From: Granulicella paludicola
GTDB lineage: Bacteria; Acidobacteriota; Terriglobia; Terriglobales; Acidobacteriaceae
Length of the DNA stretch: 64,000 bases
Assembly: GCF_025685545.1 (NCBI RefSeq)
Contig: NZ_JAGSYC010000019.1
Coordinates: 108,785-172,784 of the forward strand
Direction of reading: 5' to 3'
Part shown: positions 1 to 8,946 of the stretch, piece after piece
How positions within the stretch are numbered: position 1 is the stretch's first letter
Layout: every line of letters starts with the position of its first letter
The notes under the pieces: model-generated
Seen by the model: only the letters and a program-made list of their open reading frames with translations
What the model was told of the DNA's origin: nothing
Database searches by the model: none
Program-made: the position numbers and the translations under genes

Positions 1-235
1 GTTCGTGCAACTGGGTCAGCCTGGGGAACGCACTCTTGAAGTCGGCCGCGTTAAAGCTTTTGCGAGCGTCATCAAAGATCGCTCGCTGCTCCGGGGTAAG
101 ACTCGCAAGCCACGCCGGTACGGCGGCAGGGGGCGGTGCAGACGGTTGCTGCGAGTGGGCACGGAGCGGAGCATCTGCCAGCGTCAAGATGAACGTCAGC
201 GACAACGAAAGCAACAAAGGCAAAGTCGAGCGCAT
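1..235 (-). CDS. Secreted protein of unknown function, N-terminal part only
   Basis: The reading frame begins at an ATG whose complement lies at 233-235 and runs off the left edge of the window. The first ~27 residues (MRSTLPLLLSLSLTFILTLA...) form a clear signal peptide. A Pro/Ala-rich stretch follows, then a segment reading ASLTPEQRAIFDDARKSFN and FKSAFPRLTQLHE, which looks like the beginning of a helical, TPR-like repeat. It lies 39 bases downstream of the polysaccharide-export gene on the same strand, so it is probably cotranscribed with it. The visible 78 residues do not allow a function to be assigned. Confidence 0.6.
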   Translation of the reverse strand, partial: MRSTLPLLLSLSLTFILTLADAPLRAHSQQPSAPPPAAVPAWLASLTPEQRAIFDDARKSFNAADFKSAFPRLTQLHE

Positions 236-274
236 GGCGGAAAGTCTACTATGTTCCTTACTTGCAGCCCTGTT

Positions 275-1153
275 TTACTTGATGTAAATCATCGCAGCCG
301 TCGCCGATGCCGCGATACCTGCAATCTCCAGCGCGCCGTTTTTCAGGAAGCTGAAGGGCACGTACACCACATCGTTCTCCTGCATCGCGATGTCCGGCTC
401 TTTGCCCTTCTGCATTGCGCTCAGGTTTAGAGGTATCTTCTTGATGTTGTCGCCGTGCTCGCGTCGGATCAGAAGGGCCTGGCCTTTTGCGGTATTCGCG
501 GTACCGCCCGCGGTTGCAACTGCTTGCAGCACCGTCATCCCGGATTGATCACTGTTCATCGGGAAGCCACCGGCACGCTTCACATCGCCGAGTATGTACA
601 CGAGCCCCTGCTTCGGTACCGTCACCGCGTCGCCGGGATAGATGTATACGTTTTGTCCCAGGTCCGTCTTCGGATCGTTCGAGACGAACACTGTCTCCAT
701 CGTCTTGCTGTTGTTCCTTCGGATCGTTACATGATGGTCCGCGGTCTCTGTAAAGCCGCCGGCCTGTGCGATCAACTCCGTCAGAGGGCGCGGAGTCGCA
801 ATCTCATAAGCGGCGGGTCGAACGACCTGGCCAAAGACCGTTACATTTTGTGTGGCCGACTTCATCACGGTGACCATCACCTGCGGCTTGTTCATCAGCC
901 TTCGGTGCACAAGGTTCTGCTCCACCACGTCGGAGGCTTGTTCCGGAGTCATCCCAGCTATGTGAACATTTCCGCCCATCAGCAGCGGCAGATCGCCATG
1001 GTCGTCCACGCGTGAGGTCGAGTTCAGCTCAGGTGTGTCGAACACCTCAACATGAACCTGGTCGCCCGCCCCGATGAGGAGGCTCTCCTGCTGCCCAAGG
1101 CCTGGCAGCGTCAACGCAGAACAGAGAACGGCAAGCAGCAGTGCAGATTTCAT
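275..1153 (-). CDS. Polysaccharide export (Wza-type) protein with SLBB domains
   Basis: A 292-residue protein with a signal peptide ending near LGQQ (about residue 21). A poly-export domain follows (LIGAGDQVHVEVFDTPEL, residues ~25-115), then SLBB-like beta-grasp modules (VTVFGQVVRPAAYEI, VYILGDVKRAGGF). The C-terminus carries a hydrophobic segment (LEIAGIAASATAAMIYI). Family members form or line the outer-membrane channel through which capsule or exopolysaccharide leaves the cell. No lipobox Cys is visible, so it is not a classical Wza lipoprotein. Its start codon overlaps the stop of the short frame upstream (ATGA), and a secreted-protein gene follows. The epimerase and TagA-type transferase 8-9 kb away could belong to the same surface-glycan biology, but that link is inference. 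Confidence 0.85.
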   Translation of the reverse strand: MKSALLLAVLCSALTLPGLGQQESLLIGAGDQVHVEVFDTPELNSTSRVDDHGDLPLLMGGNVHIAGMTPEQASDVVEQNLVHRRLMNKPQVMVTVMKSATQNVTVFGQVVRPAAYEIATPRPLTELIAQAGGFTETADHHVTIRRNNSKTMETVFVSNDPKTDLGQNVYIYPGDAVTVPKQGLVYILGDVKRAGGFPMNSDQSGMTVLQAVATAGGTANTAKGQALLIRREHGDNIKKIPLNLSAMQKGKEPDIAMQENDVVYVPFSFLKNGALEIAGIAASATAAMIYIK

Positions 1154-1410
1154 GGGTACTCCTGAGGGCTTCGGCGTAAGGGCACGAGCGGCAGAATGTT
1201 GATCGCGGTCGCAAGACGACGCGCTTCACCATCCCTGACGCTACTATCTTCGAGTTCGACGGTGAAGTTGTCGGCTCCCAACCACATTGCAGTGTATTGT
1301 GTGCGGAAATCCTGCAAGTTGTTCTGCTTACAGCCGATGTGCTTCGACGAACAGCTCCCGTTTGAGCGTATTGCAGCTTCGCCGGGGGATTGAGGAACCT
1401 GAAACGGCAC
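1150..1410 (-). CDS. Short possible coding frame coupled to the export gene
   Basis: An 86-codon frame ends in a 4-base ATGA overlap with the start of the polysaccharide-export gene, the arrangement expected for a translationally coupled upstream gene. Its last ~55 residues (YTAMWLGADNFTVELED..., ...LATAINILPLVPLRR) look protein-like, while the N-terminal 30 residues do not, and there is no convincing ribosome-binding site at the ATG. It may be the C-terminal remainder of a decayed gene. No family was recognised. Confidence 0.3.
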   Translation of the reverse strand: MPFQVPQSPGEAAIRSNGSCSSKHIGCKQNNLQDFRTQYTAMWLGADNFTVELEDSSVRDGEARRLATAINILPLVPLRRSPQEYP

Positions 1411-1572
1411 CTTCGCGGCGCTCGGCTATGGCACACTCGATGGAGTGGGTCACAACTCCTCCCAGGAGTTCACCGTTACGAACGGCGAAGGCCCGAGTCG
1501 ATAACACAGAAGCGCGATGCGATACTCGAGTGAATGACGTCGCGCACATCCCGCACCGTTGTATGGATTCTT

Positions 1573-4500
1573 ATGATGCGCTATGTGCGAAATTTGACCG
1601 CCCGGGTCTTTCTCGGGCTGACCCTGACACTCATTGGGTGCGGCAAGGGGCTGTTCGTCGTGCAGCTTGCCGTGAACTCGACGAACCCTTCCAGTAGCGT
1701 CGCCATCGGCGTCAGTCGTCCCGACCTGGACGGTCAGGGAAATGGCACCACCAGCTTTACGCGCACCTATTCCAACGGAGCGCCCATTACGCTCACGGCT
1801 CCGGCCTCCGTGGGTACGAGCACCTTCTCCGGCTGGTCAGGCTGCAGCAGCACGAACTCGACGACCTGCACGGTCGATCTGGTCGAAAGCAGCTCGGTCA
1901 CCGCGAACTATTCGCTCCCCGTTCAGACACCCGTGGTCGCTTACCAGCTCACGGTGAACTCCATCAATCCGTCCAGCGGCGTCTCCGTCGCCGCGTCCCC
2001 TGCAGATCGTAATGGCGTAACAACAGGGAACTCCGCTTTCGCCCTCACCTATAACGCAGGCACGCAAGTGACGTTAACCGCGCCGTCCACTGCGGGCGGG
2101 AATGTCTTTACCTCCTGGAGCGGTTGCACATCCGCGACCTCGATGACCTGCGTTGTCGCGATGGGCGCAAACGCTGCCGTCACAGCGAACTACGCGGCAC
2201 CTTCACTGGCACCGCCGACGTATCAGCTTGCTGTCACCGCCACGAACGCGCCTTCCGGGGTCTCCATTGCGACGTCCCCTGTCGATACAGGCGGGCTCAG
2301 CAGCGGCACCCCGACGTTCGTTCGTACCTACGCGGCAGGCACTACCGTGCAGCTTACGGCGCCGTCCAGTGCTGGCGGCGAGCCTTTCCTCGACTGGACT
2401 GGCTGCACCTCCGCCAGCACGGTTACCTGCGTCGTTGCCATGAACGCTAATGCCACGGTCACGGCCAACTATCAGGCCGCAGCCTCTGCTACCCCCACCT
2501 ATGAGATCGTCGTTACCTCGACTAACCCAAGTGGAGGCGTAGCTATCAACGCAATTCCGGGTGATAACAACAAGGTGAGTAGCGGCCTCACCAATCTGGC
2601 GCTGAACTACAACGCTGGCACCACCGTCACCTTGACCGCGCCCTCCAGCGTGAATGGCAACCCGTTCGTCTCGTGGTCAGGCTGCACTGCCTCCAGCGCC
2701 ATCACCTGCACCGTGCAGGTGACGGGAAACACCACGCTCACCGCCAACTACGTTCTACCGCCGCCAACGCCTGCTACGTATCGCCTGGCGGTCAATTCTT
2801 CCAACCCGGCGACCGGTGTGTCCATCGCTGTCTCGCCTATCGACAATACGAACAACTCGGTCGGTTCCACCAGCTTTACGCGCATCTATAACGGTGGGAC
2901 CAATGTGACGCTGGTGGCTCCAGCTACGGCAGGCGCCAATACCTTTTCTTCCTGGTCAGGCTGCACCGCTGTCAGCTCGACGAGCTGCGTCGTAACGCTG
3001 AACGCCAATGCGGCGATCACGGCGAACTACATCACGCCTCCGCCCGCGCCTCCGGCAGTTTCCACGAATCTGCTGACCGTAAACTCCACCAACCCGGCGC
3101 AAGGCGTGGGGATCAGCGTATCGCCTGCAGACAACAACAACGCCAGCAGCGGGAACTCCTCGTTCACGCGAACCTACAACACGGGTACGACTATCACCCT
3201 GACGGCTCAGGGCACATGGGGCAACAACCCCTTCGTCAACTGGTCCGGCTGCACCAACACAAGCTCCACCACATGCACGGTAGTGCTCAATGCCGACACG
3301 GCGGTGACTGCCAACTACAGCCTGCCTGCGCCGGTGACGCATGTGCTTCAAGTTAACTCCGCAGCGCCGGCGAGCGGCGTCGCAATCAGCGTTGTGCCGG
3401 GGGACAACAACAACGCGGGCAACGGGACCACTAGTTTTTCCCGCATCTACAACGCAGGCACAGCGGTGGCGCTCTCTGCGCCTGCCAAGGTCAACGGGTA
3501 TCCCTTCGTGGCATGGAGTGGTTGCACCTCCTCGAATGCCACCACCTGCAACGTCGCCATGAATAGCGACAGTACCGTCACCGCTACATACAGTACACCG
3601 ACGATTACAGCTGTGACGGTGAGTCCGAACCCTGCCAGCGTGCTGGTTGGTCTTACACAACTCTTCACTGCTACCGTTACCGGCACGGGTACGTTCAGCC
3701 AGGCTGTCACGTGGTCGTTGTCTGGTCCTACAGGTGCGAGCCTCGGAACGCTATCGTCTCTGGGGCTCTTTACGACGCCGTCTCCGGCTCCTGCGTCCGT
3801 GACGATCACGGCGACAAGTGTGCAGGACCCCACTGTGAGTGGCAGCGTCACAGTTAACCTCATTCCTGCCTCTGGTGCGACCGGACCAACGCTGACGGTC
3901 GATGCAGCGAACCGGACTCGCCCGATCAGCCCATATATCTACGGGATGAACGCGTATCTGCTCGACTTTGGCGCTGCACAGGCGGCCAACATCCCACTCA
4001 CGCGCTGGGGTGGCGATGCGACCTCGCGTTACAACTACCAGAACGATGCAACGAATACTGCGCAGGATTATTACTTCGAAAACAGACCGGGCAACACTGC
4101 GGACGGACAGGATGCTGTGGCCGGTACCTCTGCCTTCAACGCTCTTGTTGCGAAGAACCAGGCAATAGGGGCGGCGACGCTGGGCACAGTGCCTGTGCTT
4201 GGTTGGGTCGCCAAAGACAGCACCTCCTGCAGCTATCCGCGTTCCACCTACCCCAATCAATATTCCTTTGATATCTACTTTCCGTGCGGCGATGGCGAAA
4301 ACCTCGACCAGAGCTACATCACCGGGAATAATCCTACCGTCGATAGCGTTGCCGTCGGGCCGTCGTGGGCGGGGGCATGGGTGGCATCGCTCGTGAGCAA
4401 GTTTGGCACCGCTGCCAACGGAGGTGTCGGCTTCTACAGCCTCGACAATGAACCTTCGTGGTGGGATGCCTCCCAGCATGATGTCCATCCTGTGGCTTCC

Positions 4501-5571
4501 ACTTACGACGAGGTCACGAACAACGGCATCTCGACCGCCGCCGCGATCAAAGCGGCTGATCCAACGGCCAAGGTCAACGGCCCCGTTGTCGATTTCTGGT
4601 GGAACTACTTTTACTCGAAGAAGGACATCGAGGCTGGCTGGGACTCGCCGCCTTGCTATCAGCCATGGGACAGCGCCAGCGACCGGAACGCGCACGGTGG
4701 CGTCCCGTTCATGCAGTACTATCTGCAACAGTTCGCGGCCTATCAAGCTACGCATAACATCCGTCTGCTCGACTATCTCGATATCCACGGCTACTTCTCC
4801 GCGTATTACCCTGCTGACAGCTCCAATCAGACGAACCTGACGACTGCGGGCAGCGTGGCGGAACAGCAGGCCCGTGTCGACTCCACACGCGTTCTCTGGG
4901 ACCCAACCTACACCGATCCCCACTATACGCAGCCCAATTACAAGACCGACAGCAACTATTACACGAAGGACTGCAACGTGCCCTTGCAGGCACCGCAGCT
5001 CATACCCATGATGCAGTCCTGGATCGCACAGAGCTACCCCGGTACGAAGACTGCCATCTCGGAATACAACTGGGGAGCGCAGGAGTCCATCAACGGGGCT
5101 GTCGCGCAGGCCGATGTACTGGGCATTTTCGGCAAGTATGGTCTGGACATGGCGACTCTCTGGGGGCCGCCGAATCCGATCACTCAACTGCCCGGCCTAC
5201 AGGCCTTCGAGATCTACAGGAACTACGATGGAAAGAAGTCGACGTTCGGGGATGAAGCGCTGGCGTCGAGCAGCGTCGATCAGGGGCAGCTCGCAGTCTA
5301 CGGAGCGCAGCGCACTGCGGATGGAGCCATTACTATCGTGGTCATCAACAAAACCTACGGCGATCTCACTTCGGCGCTGTCGCTGGTAAACTTCACGCCG
5401 ACCGAGGGCCAGACCGCGCAGGTCTTCCGATACAGCAATGCAAACCTGCTAGCGATCACGCCGGTGCCCGCGGTTGCAATCACGCCGCCACCGTCGGGCT
5501 CTGCCGCCTCTACGCTCACCACGACTTACCCCGGCCAATCCATCACCCTGATCGTGGTAACGACAAAGTAG
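1573..5571 (+). CDS. Giant repeat-bearing GH44 glycoside hydrolase lipoprotein
   Basis: About 1332 residues. I start it at the ATG pair at 1573/1576, because this puts a lipoprotein signal at the N-terminus (hydrophobic core, lipobox LIGC); an upstream in-frame ATG at 1534 only adds a poor leader. Order of parts: seven tandem ~90-residue modules (residues ~28-675), each starting like LxVNSTNPxxGV and ending in W-SGC...TTC...TANY, resembling divergent InlB-type repeats; one Ig/Big-like domain (~676-760); then the GH44 catalytic domain (~775-1240) and a C-terminal beta-sandwich. The acid/base Glu lies in LDNEPSWWD (E960) and the nucleophile Glu in ISEYNWG (E1164). GH44 enzymes are endo-acting on beta-1,4-glucans or xyloglucan. 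The paired Cys of each repeat suggest disulfide-stabilised stalk modules holding the enzyme away from the envelope. The gene appears monocistronic. Confidence 0.88.
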   Translation: MMRYVRNLTARVFLGLTLTLIGCGKGLFVVQLAVNSTNPSSSVAIGVSRPDLDGQGNGTTSFTRTYSNGAPITLTAPASVGTSTFSGWSGCSSTNSTTCTVDLVESSSVTANYSLPVQTPVVAYQLTVNSINPSSGVSVAASPADRNGVTTGNSAFALTYNAGTQVTLTAPSTAGGNVFTSWSGCTSATSMTCVVAMGANAAVTANYAAPSLAPPTYQLAVTATNAPSGVSIATSPVDTGGLSSGTPTFVRTYAAGTTVQLTAPSSAGGEPFLDWTGCTSASTVTCVVAMNANATVTANYQAAASATPTYEIVVTSTNPSGGVAINAIPGDNNKVSSGLTNLALNYNAGTTVTLTAPSSVNGNPFVSWSGCTASSAITCTVQVTGNTTLTANYVLPPPTPATYRLAVNSSNPATGVSIAVSPIDNTNNSVGSTSFTRIYNGGTNVTLVAPATAGANTFSSWSGCTAVSSTSCVVTLNANAAITANYITPPPAPPAVSTNLLTVNSTNPAQGVGISVSPADNNNASSGNSSFTRTYNTGTTITLTAQGTWGNNPFVNWSGCTNTSSTTCTVVLNADTAVTANYSLPAPVTHVLQVNSAAPASGVAISVVPGDNNNAGNGTTSFSRIYNAGTAVALSAPAKVNGYPFVAWSGCTSSNATTCNVAMNSDSTVTATYSTPTITAVTVSPNPASVLVGLTQLFTATVTGTGTFSQAVTWSLSGPTGASLGTLSSLGLFTTPSPAPASVTITATSVQDPTVSGSVTVNLIPASGATGPTLTVDAANRTRPISPYIYGMNAYLLDFGAAQAANIPLTRWGGDATSRYNYQNDATNTAQDYYFENRPGNTADGQDAVAGTSAFNALVAKNQAIGAATLGTVPVLGWVAKDSTSCSYPRSTYPNQYSFDIYFPCGDGENLDQSYITGNNPTVDSVAVGPSWAGAWVASLVSKFGTAANGGVGFYSLDNEPSWWDASQHDVHPVASTYDEVTNNGISTAAAIKAADPTAKVNGPVVDFWWNYFYSKKDIEAGWDSPPCYQPWDSASDRNAHGGVPFMQYYLQQFAAYQATHNIRLLDYLDIHGYFSAYYPADSSNQTNLTTAGSVAEQQARVDSTRVLWDPTYTDPHYTQPNYKTDSNYYTKDCNVPLQAPQLIPMMQSWIAQSYPGTKTAISEYNWGAQESINGAVAQADVLGIFGKYGLDMATLWGPPNPITQLPGLQAFEIYRNYDGKKSTFGDEALASSSVDQGQLAVYGAQRTADGAITIVVINKTYGDLTSALSLVNFTPTEGQTAQVFRYSNANLLAITPVPAVAITPPPSGSAASTLTTTYPGQSITLIVVTTK
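1656..3597 (+). repeat. Seven tandem ~93-codon repeats inside the GH44 gene
   Basis: Seven consecutive coding modules share the pattern VNSTNPxxGVxIxxxPxDxN, TSFxRxYNxGT, VTLTAP, FxxWSGC, TTCxV and TANY. The linkers between them are short and Pro/Ala-rich (for example PPPTPATY). Each unit carries one Cys pair about ten residues apart. Nucleotide identity between units is modest, so they are old duplications rather than recent slippage. Confidence 0.85.
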
Positions 5572-5594
5572 TCTCCGATAGAGTTTGTTCTTCT

Positions 5595-5618
5595 TGCCCT
5601 GAGCGCAGTCGAAGGACA
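5595..5618. repeat. Short intergenic dyad element (REP-like)
   Basis: The segment contains CCTGAGCGCAGTCGAAGG, a sequence type I know as a frequent dispersed intergenic element in diverse bacterial genomes, with imperfect outer dyad symmetry (TGCCCT/AGGACA). It sits between the GH44 stop and the permease start. Only one copy is visible here, so the repeat status is from general knowledge. Confidence 0.35.
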
Positions 5619-5665
5619 GCAACGTGTGAAGCACGAGCGTCCGCCATGTATTCTGACCATGCACT

Positions 5666-6604
5666 ATGGCTGCATTCCTTCGCATACTGAAACGCGTCGT
5701 CATCACCCTGCCTGTCATCTGGCTGGTCGTTACGGTTGTCTTCCTGCTGATCCATATCGTTCCGGGCGACCCCATCGTGCAGATGCTTGGAGATGGAGCG
5801 ACAGCAACGGACATCGAGGCGTTTCGCCATCAATTGCGGCTCGACTTGCCTCTGCACACACAGTATCTGGAGTATTGGACCGGGCTGCTTCATGGCGACC
5901 TGGGTCGCTCGCTGCGGCTGCATGACTCCGTGCTGCACCTCATACTGCAGCGTTATCCCTACACGCTTGCGCTCACAGTGGCGGCGACAGTGATTGGCGC
6001 GTTGCTGGCTATCCCTGCAGGCGTTGCCTCTGCACGGCGTCAGAACGAGTGGCCTGATCGCACGCTTGGCGTAGTCAGTCTCTTCGGGCTTTCGTTTCCC
6101 AACTTTGCGCTCGGGCCTATTCTGATCGTGTTCTTTGCCATAGGACTCGGCTGGCTGCCTGTTGCTGGCGCTGGGGTTGGCACCGCGGGCTTTCTCGCAC
6201 ACCTGATCCTGCCTGCGGTGACTCTCGGTGTGGGAATGGCGGCGATCCTCACTCGCATGGTGCGAACGTCGATGCTCGAAGAACTCTCACAGGACTACAT
6301 TCGCACGGCCCGAGCCAAGGGTCTTTCGGAGCGCACAGTCGTGTATCGGCACGCGCTGCGGAACGCTCTGAACCCGGTGTTGACGGTGCTTGGGCTGCAG
6401 TTTGGATCGTTGTTATCCGGAGCGATTGTGACGGAGACGATCTTCAGCTGGCCGGGTCTGGGGCGGCTGACGCTGTCGGCCATCTCGAATCGCGACTATG
6501 CGTTGGTGCAAGGGTGCATTCTTGCGATTGGCCTGACGTATGTGGCGGTGAATTTGTTAACGGACTCACTGTATGCGCTGGCCGATCCTCGCATGAGGCG
6601 CTAG
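5666..6604 (+). CDS. ABC transporter permease, DppB/OppB type
   Basis: A 312-residue inner-membrane protein with six predicted transmembrane helices. The N-terminus (ITLPVIWLVVTVVFLLIHIV followed by PGDP) is the hallmark of the DppB/OppB/GsiC permease family. The cytoplasmic EAA loop that docks with the ATPase is visible as YIRTARAKGLSERTVVYRHA (residues ~210-230), followed by RNALNPVLT. It should form the membrane channel of a dipeptide/oligopeptide (or nickel) importer with a DppC-type partner. The partner permease is encoded at 7972-8904 on the opposite strand, and no substrate-binding protein or ATPase gene is adjacent. Confidence 0.9.
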   Translation: MAAFLRILKRVVITLPVIWLVVTVVFLLIHIVPGDPIVQMLGDGATATDIEAFRHQLRLDLPLHTQYLEYWTGLLHGDLGRSLRLHDSVLHLILQRYPYTLALTVAATVIGALLAIPAGVASARRQNEWPDRTLGVVSLFGLSFPNFALGPILIVFFAIGLGWLPVAGAGVGTAGFLAHLILPAVTLGVGMAAILTRMVRTSMLEELSQDYIRTARAKGLSERTVVYRHALRNALNPVLTVLGLQFGSLLSGAIVTETIFSWPGLGRLTLSAISNRDYALVQGCILAIGLTYVAVNLLTDSLYALADPRMRR

Positions 6605-6718
6605 ACGACTGTGGTCGCATGAAACGCTCGTCCTTGGTACTCAAGACAACGCATTTGAGTTCCCGTATTCTTCGATCAACGTACGTTGAATCCGCGTCCA
6701 AACTCCGAGACTTATTCC

Positions 6719-7507
6719 ATGAAACCTGCCTATCTTGTACTGCTTGCTCTTGTATCCGCTGCCGGCGTCGCCCAGAAGGCGTCGAAGCCAGTTCCTGTTC
6801 CTGAGGCCGAACCGGCGGAATCCAAAACGCAGGCGTTTGTAGACAAGCACTATCAGGTAAGCTTCACAGTGCCGCGCGGGTGGGAGGTCGCCCGCAAGGA
6901 TTACCAGGTGAGCACCTTCCATCTTGACGCGCGTTCGGCTCCTCAGAAGTCGCAGCTGCGCGGGCTGGCGATGCTGGACTTCAACCCATTCGCTCGCTCG
7001 ACGCTCTCGGGGGCGATCTTCTACTTCAGTGTCGAACCCAAGACGACGGACGTGGAATGTGCCGCGCAGGCGACGATACCGAGCGGAGGGGCAGCGATCG
7101 ACCCGGCCGAGTTCGCCTCGACCGCTCCGGTGTCGTCAAAGGTGGAGACACCGCAAAACCATAAAGACGTTCAGGATGTTGCGGGGATCACCTTCGCCCA
7201 CGGACACGACGAGCATGGGCGCGTCTGCATCGAGGCCCGCGACGAGGTCTATACCGCCTGGCACAAGCACGCGTGCTATCGATTCGACCTGGCGATCAAT
7301 ACCTTTTGTCCTGAAGGTAGTGGTGCTGAGCCCATCAGCCTGGAACAGGTGCGAGCGGTGGATCAGCGCATGGTCGATATTCTCTCTACCGTCACGTTTG
7401 GATGGGAGAAGTCCGCACCCCATCCCATCGCCGCGCCCCCTTTGCCAGCGCCTGAACCTGCGAAGAAAGATGCGCCGACGAGAGTCATCCCCGCGACGGC
7501 TCTTTGA
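6719..7507 (+). CDS. Secreted protein of unknown function
   Basis: 262 residues starting at the ATG at 6719, which begins a clean signal peptide (MKPAYLVLLALVSAAGVAQ). An in-frame ATG 33 bases upstream adds polar residues before it and is unlikely to be the start. After a Pro/Glu/Lys-rich linker comes a domain beginning YQVSFTVPRGWEVARKDY, reminiscent of secreted proteins that use a PGW-type beta-sandwich start, and containing Cys at several positions (VECAAQ, GRVCIEA, HACYRF, NTFCPE), probably disulfide-bonded outside the cytoplasm. The C-terminus is Pro/Ala-rich. No enzyme motif was recognised. Confidence 0.7.
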   Translation: MKPAYLVLLALVSAAGVAQKASKPVPVPEAEPAESKTQAFVDKHYQVSFTVPRGWEVARKDYQVSTFHLDARSAPQKSQLRGLAMLDFNPFARSTLSGAIFYFSVEPKTTDVECAAQATIPSGGAAIDPAEFASTAPVSSKVETPQNHKDVQDVAGITFAHGHDEHGRVCIEARDEVYTAWHKHACYRFDLAINTFCPEGSGAEPISLEQVRAVDQRMVDILSTVTFGWEKSAPHPIAAPPLPAPEPAKKDAPTRVIPATAL

Positions 7508-7510
7508 TGG

Positions 7511-7972
7511 TTACGGCGTTGCCAGTTCGACGATCCGAGCTTGTGGCAGGCCTTGTTCGATCGAGACAATCGCTATTGTAACGGGGAGCTTGAAGCGTCT
7601 CGGTCCTGCGCTGCCTGGATTCAGAAAGAGGACTTCGTCGCGCAACGCGATATCCGGTTTGTGCGAGTGTCCGCTTACGACCAGCTTCACCCCTGCGACC
7701 CGGGGCAGGATGTCGATCCAGTCCAGGGAGTGGACAAGGTACACGAAGCAACCGGCGAGTTCGACCATCTCGGTCGCAGGCAGGAGAGCGCAGTCCCCAT
7801 GGATATCCACGTTGCCGCGAATGGCCGTAACGGGTGCAAGCTCCCGAAGGCGATCCAGGATCTCTGGGTTGCCGACGTCGCCGGCATGAAGAATGTGATC
7901 GACATCTGCCAAGGCAGCAAGGGCCTCAGGTCGGAGCATTCCATGAGTGTCGGAGATGACTCCTATGCGCAT
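7511..7972 (-). CDS. Metallophosphoesterase, YfcE/MJ0936-like
   Basis: 153 residues. All calcineurin-like metal-binding motifs are present: SDTHG (residues 7-11), HAGDVG (~30-35), RGNVD (~52-56, N in place of GNHD), HSLD and SGHSHKP (~105-111). This family contains two-metal phosphodiesterases acting on small phosphodiesters or, in some cases, cyclic nucleotides. Its start codon overlaps the TAA stop of the upstream permease by one base (TAATG), so the two are translationally coupled. It converges with the secreted-protein gene, with only 3 bases between the stops. Confidence 0.88.
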   Translation of the reverse strand: MRIGVISDTHGMLRPEALAALADVDHILHAGDVGNPEILDRLRELAPVTAIRGNVDIHGDCALLPATEMVELAGCFVYLVHSLDWIDILPRVAGVKLVVSGHSHKPDIALRDEVLFLNPGSAGPRRFKLPVTIAIVSIEQGLPQARIVELATP

Positions 7973-8904
7973 TAGAGGCCACCATCGTGGTTTGCGGATC
8001 GGCTGCGAGGATCGAGATAATCACGCAGGCCATCGCCAACGAAGTTGAAGGCGAGCACACAGAGAGCGACGGCGACAGCCGGGAAGAAGACGAGATAGGG
8101 AGACTCGAAGAGATGTGAGCGGGCGTCATTGAGCATCGCGCCCCAGGTTGCGGTGGGCGGTTGAACGCCGAGACCAAGGAAGCTGAGGGTAGCTTCAGCG
8201 AGCACAGCAGTAGCCATGCCGACGGCGGCCTGAACCAGCAGGGGCTGCACGATGTTGGGCAGGATATGCCGGGTCATCAGCCGCAGGTCGGAAGCGCCGA
8301 GTGAACGCGCTGCCTGCACGTACTCTCTCTCTTTCACGCTGAGAACCTGTGCGCGAACGAGCCTGGCGTAGTTCACCCAGCCTGCGAGAGCCAGGGCGAG
8401 AATGAGGTTGACAAGGCTCGGACCGAGGAACGCCACGAATGCCACGGCAAGCAGGATACCGGGCAACGCGAGGAATGCATTGGTGAGGTAAACGTTCACA
8501 ACGGTATCTATCCAGCCACCGTAAAAGCCTGCGGCCATGCCGAAGGCAAGACCGAGCGCGAGCGAGAGGGCGACAACGGCGACAGCCACAGAGAGAGAGA
8601 CGCGCGCGCCATAGAGTGTGCGCGAGAAGACATCGCGACCGAGCTCATCCGTGCCGAACCAATGCGACGCGGAGGGCCCAATGAGTCGTGCAGAGAGGTT
8701 AAGCTTCGCGGGATCATGCGGAGCGATCCAAGGTGCAAGCAGAGCGCACAATGTGAAGAAAAACAGCAGCGTTACTCCTGCCGCTGCAAGGCGATTATGG
8801 GACATCCATGCCTTCACGCGGGCCTGGTCTCTGGTTTGAAGGTACAGATTCGGGTTATCTTCATCTAAAGCCTGCTTTCTGTCGATCTTATTCTTGCAGG
8901 TCAC
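7972..8904 (-). CDS. ABC transporter permease, DppC/OppC type
   Basis: 310 residues with the OppC N-terminal motif: a cytoplasmic leader, a first helix (GVTLLFFFTLCALLAPWIAP), then HDPAKLNL and the FGTDELGRDVFSRTLYGARVSL signature (residues ~83-105). The EAA loop appears as REYVQAARSLGASDLRLMTRH. It should pair with a DppB-type permease to import peptides or similar solutes. In most genomes dppB and dppC are adjacent in one operon. Here the only dppB-like gene in the window is 1.4 kb away in convergent orientation, with two unrelated genes between them. Confidence 0.9.
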   Translation of the reverse strand: MTCKNKIDRKQALDEDNPNLYLQTRDQARVKAWMSHNRLAAAGVTLLFFFTLCALLAPWIAPHDPAKLNLSARLIGPSASHWFGTDELGRDVFSRTLYGARVSLSVAVAVVALSLALGLAFGMAAGFYGGWIDTVVNVYLTNAFLALPGILLAVAFVAFLGPSLVNLILALALAGWVNYARLVRAQVLSVKEREYVQAARSLGASDLRLMTRHILPNIVQPLLVQAAVGMATAVLAEATLSFLGLGVQPPTATWGAMLNDARSHLFESPYLVFFPAVAVALCVLAFNFVGDGLRDYLDPRSRSANHDGGL

Positions 8905-8946
8905 GCTTCACTAACGGTAGCAAGTTTTCCATGGAGTCTGGCGGGC

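Noticed and set aside
2956..3660. A 234-codon minus-strand frame over the GH44 repeats
   Set aside because: It mirrors the repeat structure of the sense gene and has no independent protein features.
3751..5187. A 478-codon open frame on the minus strand inside the GH44 gene
   Set aside because: It is fully antisense to a gene with clear domains, its protein is Arg/Val-rich without motifs, and such shadows are expected opposite GC-rich coding DNA.
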